Source: Lamellibrachia columna
Taxonomy: Eukaryota; Annelida; Polychaeta; Sabellida; Siboglinidae
Direction: 5' to 3'
Assembly: GCA_963662155.1 (NCBI GenBank)
Contig: OY759269.1
Location: 23,304,878-23,368,877, forward strand
DNA: 64,000 bases
The notes below the pieces were generated by a model, which had not been told where the DNA came from, searched no databases, and saw only the letters and a list, made by a program, of their open reading frames with translations. This document shows positions 22,020-30,786 of this stretch, in pieces (the first letter of the stretch is position 1; each line of letters starts with the position of its first letter). Position numbers and translations under genes: made by a program.

Positions 22020-22553
22020 TCAATAATCGTCCGTATCGCCCTGTATATCTGTGTATCGTTCGGCTATACTCTTTCTAACCAAATATGTCACATCGTGTCG
22101 CCACTGCATGTTCGCACACATTGCGGTGACCTCTATCGATAGCCACCGCAAGATGTGCATGACCAAGCTGGACGATGGTACGTAACGCTCCTTGTCGTCC
22201 GTTAAATTCATTATGCGGTTCACCTCATCACAGGCATACTGGACATTGGCGACCTCTAGCGCTTTATAAAAGTTATTTTCGATCGTCATGGCTTCGGATC
22301 GATCACGTATCCTATCTAGATCACTCACCGTAGCCTCCATCTCGTCGCTACTACTTATAGATGTAACATCGGGCTGTGACGTACTATCCTCCCCCTCGTC
22401 ATCTGTTATTATAATGAGCGGTGGTGGTGAACAACTTTCCACCGAGGAGGAGAATAGTATTTCAGAACTATTATTACGTAACCATTCCATTACCTTCTCT
22501 TTTCCATCCCCGACGTCACTGCTTGTAGCAGCGGCGGCGGCGGCGGTGTCATC
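22020..22553 (-). CDS. Acidic accessory gene, middle exon with SUMO-interaction-like motif
   Basis: The frame is open from a splice acceptor (ctgttgacag, ending 22554) through MEWLRNNSSEILFSSSVE to TGA 22020. Residues 24-36 after that Met read PLIIITDDEGEDS, a hydrophobic core followed by acids, which fits the SUMO-interacting motif consensus. A serine-rich stretch and a helical region (NVQYACDEVNRIMNLTDDK, HILRWLSIEVTAMCANMQWR) follow. The acceptor is phase 0, matching the donor of the OB-fold gene's first exon, so both proteins could share residues 1-19. The 3-prime donor to the next exon is not resolved. Copy 2 keeps a weakly similar exon end. Confidence 0.5.
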   Translation of the reverse strand, partial: DDTAAAAAATSSDVGDGKEKVMEWLRNNSSEILFSSSVESCSPPPLIIITDDEGEDSTSQPDVTSISSSDEMEATVSDLDRIRDRSEAMTIENNFYKALEVANVQYACDEVNRIMNLTDDKERYVPSSSLVMHILRWLSIEVTAMCANMQWRHDVTYLVRKSIAERYTDIQGDTDDY

Positions 22554-22565
22554 CTGTCAACAGAA

Positions 22566-23024
22566 TTACACGGTCACTACTTCCAGTTCTGACACGGTGT
22601 AATTGACATACTGTCCCGCTACGCGTTTCTTAATGGTCACCATGACACGGGCCCCCCGCAACATATCCAGTGCCGCATACCGCTCGGCGTCTGACGTCAT
22701 GCTCATGTAGGCGTTACCAGTGAATCCCAATACCTGAACTGCCGTGACCCAACATTCACTTCCAATCCAATCCGCGAGGAGGACACGCAGAGCGAACCTG
22801 TACATGGGAACCCGCTGCCATCGATGAATCGGACGCATATACCCATTGTTCTCCGGACTCACACGTTTGTTACAATGCTAACACGATGGATAGACGATAT
22901 ATTTATCTTGCACGGCACAATGTACTATAGTTAACGGACGTGTAAATCTATAATTTCCGTTACTTACTTCATTCTCTAGACGCATAACAGTCATCTCCTT
23001 GTCGTCAAACTGCTTCGAGGCCAT
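22566..23024 (-). CDS. OB-fold (RPA-like) ssDNA-binding protein, two exons
   Basis: Exon 1 is 22968-23024 (MASKQFDDKEMTVMRLENE); the donor is GTAAGTA at 22967; the intron is 90 nt; the acceptor TTAG ends at 22878; exon 2 is 22566-22877. Both junctions are phase 0 and give 122 residues. Exon 2 reads RVPMYRFALRVLLADWIGSE, then VTAVQVLGFTGNAYMSM, AERYAALDMLRG and VNYTVSELEVV. The pattern of a D-x-x-G strand pair, a phenylalanine-led helix and a closing N-Y-x-V strand resembles OB folds of replication protein A. Binding of single-stranded DNA during strand-displacement replication is inference. A TATA box lies about 90 bp upstream. Confidence 0.6.
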
Positions 23025-23108
23025 TCCTTCTGATGATGCTGTTGCTGCTTGTGAACTGATGCTTTGCGATCGGAGAGCGGTTGTGCGAGTCGTTAACTGT
23101 GCGCTCGG

Positions 23109-23116
23109 TTTATATA
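23109..23116 (-). promoter_or_regulatory. TATA box for the OB-fold/acidic gene
   Basis: Minus-strand TATATAAA lies 85-92 bp upstream of ATG 23024, leaving room for a transcript start near 23085. It sits just downstream of the NADAR stop. Confidence 0.6.
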
Positions 23117-23122
23117 GTCCTC

Positions 23123-23725
23123 CTACTGCCTGTGGTGCGCAATCTTATCTCCACCGTTGGCCGCGCGCGTGATGCCGCTATTGTGTGCCGGGCAGTGCAT
23201 TGTACTTTGTCCACCGGTCTTGTAATCGACTCGCGTTACATCTGGCCATCGTTTCACTGTGGGGGGATTCTGATGCATTCGAATGAACTCGCGTACTCGC
23301 ATAAGTATCTGTCCAAGCATGTTCTGACCTGCTTGACCACTGTAGGTCAGTGCACTCCAGTATCCTTCCCGACTCTTTACCCATTCCTTCAATTCAACTT
23401 CCCGTGTGTCTAACAGTCGTTTACGTAGGGTTGGATCGCGAAATTTAACAGCGACTAACGCATACATTACAGAATATCTCTGTTTGTTCCATTCTGCGCG
23501 TAAATGCACCTTCTCTCGAATGCTCTTGCTGAGGCATTTCGCCTGTAGACCAGTGCGTGTGGCTAGCATTTTTTCTGCTGTATGCAGATCACCATGTTGC
23601 ATACATTTACGCCACTGGTACGCGCTTTCAACAGTGTTAAATTCTCTATTCCACACATGTATCCTGCACACGTAGAAATTGGACAGATAACTGTTACCGC
23701 CTCTGAAGTGTATAGGACGATTCAT
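23123..23725 (-). CDS. NADAR-domain protein (YbiA-like, ADP-ribose N-glycosidase family)
   Basis: An open frame of 200 residues from MNRPIHFRGGNSYLSNFYVC. Family hallmarks occur in order: the GG..LSNF start, TVESAYQWRKC (helix with conserved Glu), AKCLSKSIREK, W....R..VM (EWNKQRYSVMYALVAVKF), L..T.....E and EGYWSAL, then GQNMLGQILMRVRE (N-x-LG-x-LM..R). Bacterial members (YbiA) are linked to riboflavin metabolism, and NADAR proteins can remove ADP-ribose from modified guanine in DNA. The last 45 residues are not part of the domain. It lies in the accessory block, is undamaged, and is a candidate host-interaction gene. Confidence 0.85.
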   Translation of the reverse strand: MNRPIHFRGGNSYLSNFYVCRIHVWNREFNTVESAYQWRKCMQHGDLHTAEKMLATRTGLQAKCLSKSIREKVHLRAEWNKQRYSVMYALVAVKFRDPTLRKRLLDTREVELKEWVKSREGYWSALTYSGQAGQNMLGQILMRVREFIRMHQNPPTVKRWPDVTRVDYKTGGQSTMHCPAHNSGITRAANGGDKIAHHRQ

Positions 23726-23757
23726 ATTGCCTCTATGACGTTAAAATGTACATTTAC

Positions 23758-23942
23758 TGTATAAATACACGCAGTTTTAGAGCTGTCTGAGTACTCATAA
23801 CCTCGCTTTTTCCTTCCGTGATGGATGCCTGACGTCGGTTAGTTGACAGTTGCCTGCCGCTTATCAGTTTTTTTCTGATTACTGTGGTATTGTTCCGAGG
23901 ATTACGACAGCTGTCTGGCTTATTTCTAGCATGATATATAAG
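23758..23942. promoter_or_regulatory. Divergent promoter region
   Basis: TATAAATA on the plus strand (23760-23767, also TATTTATA on minus) lies about 35 bp upstream of the NADAR start. ATATATAA at about 23934-23941 lies 54 bp upstream of the plus-strand gene's ATG. The NADAR gene is read left and the other gene right. Confidence 0.5.
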
Positions 23943-23994
23943 ATGGCTGAGATCATCGTGTCGTCATCACAACCAGCAATTCAAGTCGATCGTG

Positions 23995-24087
23995 ATGCCT
24001 GCAGAACTGATAGCCGTCTTTACAGATGTGTTGGCCGTTATCCAAATAGTCGGGAACGCGATGTTTCAACTGATGGATCGTGCGTGA

Positions 24088-24175
<88 letters not shown>

Positions 24176-24374
24176 CTTTACATAGCTCTACATAGCTCTA
24201 CATAGCTCTACATTTTTAATAAATGTTCACTTTACCTACTGTTGTATCGTTCCCGTGTATACATGTCTCGCTGAGTGATCGTCGGGTCCAAGTTCCATAT
24301 GCAGCGGCTTGCCTAGCGATAAAAACTACCAGTCGATCGGTTTCGCATTCCATCTCTCTCGTTGCTTGGTTACG

Positions 24375-24416
<42 letters not shown>

Positions 24417-24959
24417 CTACACTATGCATCTCACTCTGGTTTGTCATTTCCTTGCAGTATCCTTAGACATGACTGGCCGTTCGTTATGGCAGAACTACAG
24501 GACATGACTATAGAGCGCCGAGTTAGACTGGCCACCGTCGAGTTTCGTGATGAACTATATGCTAATAATTTATTACCATCATTCATGGAGCATGCTAGTC
24601 GATGGCGCCACGTTTTCGCCGGACTGCAACGCTGCACCTTCGGCTATCGACGCAATGACACCCAACCAGAATCCTGGGACGACGAATGTAACACAGCAGC
24701 AGCTTTCCTCGAACATCGGAGGGTCTGGTTGGGTGTTATGACAGAGCTGCTGCTGCGTCTCACACCGTCACTAGGAGCAGCTTTCCTCGATTATCGGAGG
24801 GTCTGGTTGGGTGTCATGACAGAGCTGCAGCGTTACCCCGTCACACCGTCACACGATCACATGTCTCCATTACAGCGTCGACGCCGACGCACGCTGGCGC
24901 CGCTCCGACTACGCTGCAACATGCGACGAAATATGACGCCACGATGCGACGAAATATGA
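23995..24959 (+). CDS. Plus-strand two-exon accessory gene of unknown function
   Basis: Exon 1 is 23995-24083 (MPAELIAVFTDVLAVIQIVG, hydrophobic); the donor is GTGAGT at 24084; the intron is 374 nt with two (TA)n tracts; the acceptor cttgcag ends at 24457; exon 2 is 24458-24959. Phases match (two bases carried over). Exon 2 reads AELQDMTIERRVRLATVEFR, then LYANNLLPSFMEHASRWRHV. It holds a repeated block (AAFLEHRRVWLGVMTELL and AAFLDYRRVWLGVMTELQ) that matches a 75-bp DNA duplication, and a basic tail (PLQRRRRRTLAPLRLR). It is the only gene on this strand in the element. No family is recognised. Confidence 0.5.
24091..24171. repeat. (TA)n microsatellite
   Basis: About 40 TA units inside the predicted intron, followed by three copies of catagctcta. 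Confidence 0.95.
24381..24413. repeat. (TA)n microsatellite
   Basis: About 16 TA units about 45 bp upstream of the predicted splice acceptor. Confidence 0.95.
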
Positions 24960-25762
<803 letters not shown>

Positions 25763-25952
25763 GTTCCTATGTCCACTATCGATGGCTACTGGTTATCTTT
25801 CGGTACTCCTACAGCCGCTAGGGGGCGCTGCGCACGGTATTTGGTGTTCCTACAGCCGTCAGGGGGCGCTCTGATTGGCTGCGCGCGCAACCGGATGTCG
25901 TTCAGACACATGGGTGCCGGATTTGAGGTCTCAGAAACTTACTTCTACTACT
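25763..25952. repeat. Right terminal inverted repeat of Polinton copy 1
   Basis: 190 bp, reverse complement of 10819-11008 with two mismatches; it ends in ...CTACTACT directly before CACGTG (25953-25958). Confidence 0.95.
25815..25871 (+). promoter_or_regulatory. Two tandem CTCF-like motifs in the right TIR
   Basis: ccgctagggggcgctg (25815-25830) and ccgtcagggggcgctc (25856-25871) on the plus strand, close to the CTCF core. With the left pair the motifs point outward from the element on both sides. Confidence 0.4.
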
Positions 25953-25958
25953 CACGTG
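25953..25958. repeat. Target-site duplication, right (CACGTG)
   Basis: Matches 10813-10818. Confidence 0.85.
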
Positions 25959-26127
25959 AGCACTTTTGTGATAATTGTAAGTTATTACATGATGAAATGT
26001 ATAATAAATATTGATTTAATTGCACCATGTTCTTGATTTTAGTTATGGGGAAATAGTTTTGAGTCAAGACAACTTGGGTATTGGGAGGGGGGTAAGATAT
26101 CCAGGGTGGGGGGAAGATATCCTAGGG

Positions 26128-27955
26128 CAAGATGTCAGCAACCTTTTTGAATGGAGGGCCACATAAGTGACTTTGAATATGTTAGCGGGCCACGCACGTA
26201 CGCACGCACGCACGCACGCACGCATACTCTGGTAACTGGCACAATGCAATTATATACCTTGTGTCTAGCAGTTGTATTGATCACTGTTGTAAATAGCTCG
26301 TCCACGAATATGAGTTATTATTATTATCAAACATTAACGTCTGATTTTGAACAACAGCTAGACTATTCAAAAGCACATTATTCAAGTTACGTGTTCTTGG
26401 CATGCCGCGGATGCCATGTTGACCCGTGTGACACTGAGGCATGTGCTGGTGATGTTGCTGCGCCAACAAGTGGCCCACACCTAGCTGCAGACTTGTTCCT
26501 GCGCGCCTCAGCTCACTTCGGTGTACTACAGCAGTTCTTCCTATCGCGGAACTGCCAGTAGTTTAGACAGCGAGAGCGAACACAGTCTAGTCTTCACGGC
26601 GACGCCTATTACATTCTGCATTTTCATCGACTTGCCACACGGGCTTTCCGGTTGGATGATGGAGTGTGCCCTAAAGAGCTTCGCTTGGCACCTGCTTAGT
26701 CTTGAACCTTTTCCATTAGGGTAATTCAAAACAACACATTTTCGTTTAAACACAAATAAGGTAGAAGGATAACCTGGGGCAACACGGTTCTGGAGGTAGG
26801 ACGCCCCCCCCCGCCCCCCACTCCGTACTCAAAATATATAACTGTGAAAATTCCAAATCTGGTGCAAAATAAGCTAATTCTATCTGATACCCGCCCGAAA
26901 GCTCAGCAACACGAGACAGACATAATTAAATCAGTGTTTTTAAACTTTTATATGCACTATTATATACATTGATCTAATATTTTGCCAATAGTAAAATGGT
27001 GAAACCCACCATACAAAGGTGTTAATCATGAATCATGGACTTAATTGGTGACATAATAATATTATTAATCAGTTGACAGATCAAACAATACAAAATGGGG
27101 AATAGTATGTTGTGCTTTGTATACATCGTATTAAGACACATCTGTGGGGCAAGACGGTCCCCATGCATATGGGGCAAGACGGTCCCTAAGTCTTATCCCA
27201 CACGCACATGGTTACACTGTGTCAAATGTATTGCACATGACCAATTATGTTTAATATATTGACTATAATGCGAGCATTGCGTAATGTACGTCCTGCTAGT
27301 CCGTAGACAGTTATTATGATGGAATATCACTAAACCAATATTATATTATGTATTGATTGCAAGGTATGTATTATATGTTAACTCCGATTTAAAATTAACA
27401 ACCATAATGGCCTGATATATTACTATCATACCATTTGTATACATACATTTTGATTTCAGGCAGTAGGTCGTTCATATAAGTAAAAACCACGGGAGGGGGT
27501 TATAGACTGTGTTGCCCCAGGCAGAGGACCGTCTTGCCCCAGGGATGGGGCATGACGGCTTTTTGGGATATTTACTATTTTTCAAATGCTACTTAGCTAG
27601 GTTGTTTATTTAGTGAAAATAGTTTTCCAACGGGTAACACACAGATCTGTCCACACTGTGAAAACATTAAATACAAGCTAAAGTTGTTTAATGGTGCGTT
27701 CCTTAGGAGGGCCGCGCTGCCCAGGGTTACCGTACTTTCATGTCTGCATACGCAAAAGTGAATTCATTAAATATTAAAGGAAGTAAAAATACAGATTTGG
27801 TATATTATTACGTTCATCACGTGGAAATGTTATTTTGTATACCAATATCGCGGGGGCGGGCCGCATTTTGCACAATATCGTTGTTAGTCTGCGGACCACA
27901 TGGAATAGCTACGAGGGCCGCAGTTGGCCCGCGGGCTGCAGGTTGCCGACCCCTG
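26128..27955. mobile_element. Non-autonomous hAT element
   Basis: The left end is caagatgtcagcaacc; the right end, reverse-complemented, is caggggtcggcaacc, the familiar hAT terminus, followed by gcccgcgggcc. Both ends are flanked by the 8-bp duplication tcctaggg (26120-26127 and 27956-27963). No transposase frame is present, and another element is nested inside. A short (CGCA)n tract lies at about 26195-26225. Confidence 0.85.
26771..27728. mobile_element. Nested MITE-like element with GGGGCAAGACGG repeats
   Basis: The left end aacctggggcaacacgg and the reverse-complemented right end aaccctgggcagcgcgg are similar imperfect inverted repeats. Inside, tggggcaagacggtcc occurs near 27146 and 27172, and its complement (ggaccgtcttgcccca) near 27526, like subterminal transposase sites. 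The exact ends are uncertain and no clear duplication is seen. Confidence 0.5.
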
Positions 27956-28082
27956 TCCTAGGGTATCTTCCCCCATGGGGGGAACTATTCCAGGGGGAGA
28001 TATACTGTTACAGTTATCCCCCTGGCGGATAGTATGGGAATTAGATTAGCGCTCTTATTTCACAGTCAGTTTACCTTTTCCC

Positions 28083-28176
28083 GTGACGATTCGACTGCTG
28101 TCAGCAATCTTCTTCGGACAACTACCGCTAGAAGCCGACACGGTAGTCATTCTGCGCAGACGACACTTTATATAGA
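28083..28176. repeat. Left inverted repeat of the Penelope-like element
   Basis: About 90 bp, roughly 85 percent identical by eye to the reverse complement of 29060-29158. Confidence 0.8.
28088..28117 (-). ncRNA. Degenerate hammerhead-ribozyme-like core (left)
   Basis: On the minus strand, ccgaaga (consensus CUGANGA, one change) is followed by a hairpin (gattgctgacagcagtc) and gaatc (consensus GAAAC, one change). Hammerheads are known in Penelope pseudo-LTRs. Confidence 0.35.
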
Positions 28177-29059
28177 TGACATCCTAGAAGTGATAAAAAC
28201 ATATACTACACCAGAAGATGGGAGTTATCCGTATGTTGCTACAAAGATGCGAAACACTTGTGACAGAAGAAGGAGATAAACAGAAAGAAAGAGAAAAGGA
28301 AGTTCTAACGAGATGTGGGCATCCACAATGGACCATATCAACAGTACAAAGAAAGACGAAAAAGAAGGAAGACAACATCATGAAGAAGACGGTGGAAAAA
28401 GACAAGGGCAAAGGCATGGTGGTACTTCCATAAGTCCAAGAATTATCTGAAACCACATCACGGATCATGAAGAAATACAAGGTGAATACAGCAATGAAGC
28501 CTCACAACACAGTCAAGAGGTCACTGGTAAGACCAAAAGACAAAGTCGAACCACAAAATATGTGCGAAGGGGTGTATTTCATAGCGTGTAAGAACTGTAA
28601 TGAAGACCCTGAGAAAGCATCGGCTAGCAGGCCCTACACCCAGCAATCACAGATCACATCACACAACATAATCACATAGTAGACTGGGAGGGGGCCTCAT
28701 GTGTTGACAGAGAGTCGGACTGGAGAACAAGATGCATCAAAGAAGCGCCATTAGGGTGATAAAGAACGCATATTTAGTCTTGCAAACAGACACCAGTAAG
28801 ATGTAACATGAACATTTAATGCAGAACAAGAAAACACGACCAACCGCAATCAAACCCGGAGAGCGAGAGCGTCCTTGACCCGGGGAGCCGGGGTCACCCA
28901 CAAACAGCCATAGACGTAAATTATAATTGATCGTCTATTGGCGAAGCGATCTGGATAAAAAAAAACAAAGACAGCATGAATCGAGATGAGGGCCGATACC
29001 GACTCTCACATATATACGATGATATCCTGAAGAGCCATCCCAGGGCGCGGCCGCGGGGG

Positions 29060-29158
29060 TCACACACAAGAGTGATACGTCTGCGCATAATGACTACCGT
29101 GTCGCCATCTAGCGGTAGTCGTCTGGAGAAAATTGCTGATAGCAGTCGAAACGTCTCG
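29060..29158. repeat. Right inverted repeat of the Penelope-like element
   Basis: Reverse-complement partner of 28083-28176. Confidence 0.8.
29123..29155 (+). ncRNA. Degenerate hammerhead-ribozyme-like core (right)
   Basis: Plus-strand ctggaga (consensus CUGANGA, one change), then a hairpin (attgctgatagcagt), then cgaaacgtc with GAAAC intact. It differs from the left copy at another consensus base, so both seem to derive from a full motif. Confidence 0.35.
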
Positions 29159-29199
29159 GAAAAAAAGGTAAATATATACCCAGCAAACAGGTAACGTAA

Positions 29200-29266
29200 C
29201 CTTAACGTTACCTGAAGGTTATATATGGGTTACAGGGTAACATGTTATTAAAAACGTTTACATAAC

Positions 29267-29361
<95 letters not shown>

Positions 29362-30530
29362 CATGATTTGTCCAGGTTAATTTGGAATATAATTTTACTC
29401 CGAGATAAGGAGTGGCTGGATACTGTAGAAAGTGATTGACCAAAACGCGAGTATTTGTGTGAGCTGGGATTAATTTTGTTTGTTATTGGAAGGTGGACAC
29501 ATTTAGACACATTAAATTCAATTTGCCATGTGTCTGACCATGTGTGGAGTTGGTTAAGGTATGTTTGGAGAATTGCGTGGTCGGTTTCGGAAGACATTTT
29601 ACGATATGTAATACTGTCATCTACAAAAAGACGTATATGAGATTTGAAGAAGAGGAGAGGTCCTAGAACTGAACCCTGTGGGACACCAGATGTGACATAT
29701 GTGATGTCAGACAGGGCTCCGTTAACTGAGACACTCTGTTTGCGTTTGGATAGAAAATATTTGATCCAGCTTTGCGTGTTTCCAGTGATTCCGTAGGAGG
29801 AAAATTTTTATAGAAGGCGTTGGTGAGGGACTTTGTCGAAGGCTTTGGCAAAGTCAAACAGGTTTGCATCATTTTGGATATTGTTGTCCATAGCAGTCAC
29901 TCAGTCATGGACTGTCTCAATGAGTTGAGATTCACAAGACAGTCGTGACTGGATTCCATGTTGGAAATGGAGAATGATGTTATGCTTGTGCAGGTGCTTT
30001 CAAGTATTGCTTAGGATGATATGTTTCATTACTTTACAGAGGATGCAGGTTAGCAATAAATTATGGGTATGTAGTTAGCAGGGTCGGATTTGTGGCTTTT
30101 TATATATATATATATATATATATATGGGAGTTACTAATGCTGGAAACCAGTCGTTAAGAAGTTCTCCTGTGGCGTACGGTTGGGCGATAATGGGGGATAT
30201 CTGCTTTGCAGTTTCTTTTCGGACTCTGGCTGGGAGTTCATCTGGGCGTATAGCTTTGTTCTGGTTTAGATTTTCCAACTACTTTATTACTCCATCTATG
30301 CCAATTTCGCGAAAGGGGATGTTGGGATAACAAAGGGGGCTATTTGGCTGATGGGGTACTTTTCTTGGGTAAATATGGAACTAAATTGGTTGTTAAGGGC
30401 ATTTACTTTATCGTGATCATTTATTATTGGTTGGTTGTTTACTCGAAGTGTAGGAATGTTTTCTCACTTATTTGCCTTAATAAATGACCAGAATCGTTGT
30501 GGGTTAGTTTTCAGGCTACAATGTGGCATA
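29200..30530 (-). mobile_element. Non-LTR retrotransposon fragment split by two (TA)n tracts
   Basis: From right to left, minus-strand translation gives NPQRFWSFIKANK, LNNQFSSIFTQEKYP, LNDWFPALVTPIY, then LTCILCKVMKHIILSNT, SGVPQGSVLGPLLF, RLFVDDSITYR and LNQLHTWSDTWQIEFNVSKC: an ordered CR1/Jockey-like reverse transcriptase. (TA)n tracts interrupt it at 30101-30125, right after VTPI, and at 29269-29357. Several frameshifts show that it is dead. Confidence 0.85.
29269..29357. repeat. (TA)n microsatellite in LINE
   Basis: About 44 TA units inside the 3-prime part of the retrotransposon. Confidence 0.95.
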
Positions 30531-30786
30531 CATGTCAACCCTCCGTCATTCGTACGGAGACACCGTCATTTCAACTTCGCTGAAAACCTCCGTCACGTAG
30601 ACGAAAATCTCCGTCATTTGACGGCCACCGCGGAAAAAAAAATTACGCAAATTTTTTTATTTTAACTATAAAAAACGGAACGAACTTTTCGTTCCGTTTC
30701 GACATTTTGGTTCTCTCGCGAACGCTTGACCTACATCCTGGTCTCGCGGCAAAGTGCGCGCTCATTCGCGATCTTATTTCCGCACG

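Larger units (their letters stand above)
28083..29165 (+). mobile_element. Penelope-like element fragment (RT tail, linker, GIY-YIG endonuclease remnant)
   Basis: Plus-strand frames show the reverse-transcriptase tail (LTRCGHPQWTISTVQ), then GKGMVVLP, SETTSRIMKKYKVNTAMKP, SLVRPKDKV and CEGVYFIACKNCNEDP, the linker and start of a GIY-YIG domain. A later frame keeps DHITQHNHIVDWEGAS and RCIKEAPL from its end. Frameshifts break it and the catalytic YIG segment is not visible. The coding part lies between inverted repeats (28083-28176 and 29060-29158) that share gactaccgctaga.g..cgac and acggtagtcatt.tgcgcag. Such pseudo-LTRs are usual for Penelope elements. Confidence 0.8.

Noticed and set aside
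23943..24083. Alternative plus-strand start MAEIIVSSSQ in exon 1
   Set aside because: It starts almost on the TATA box, and its frame meets a stop two codons into exon 2; the start at 23995 keeps the frame open.
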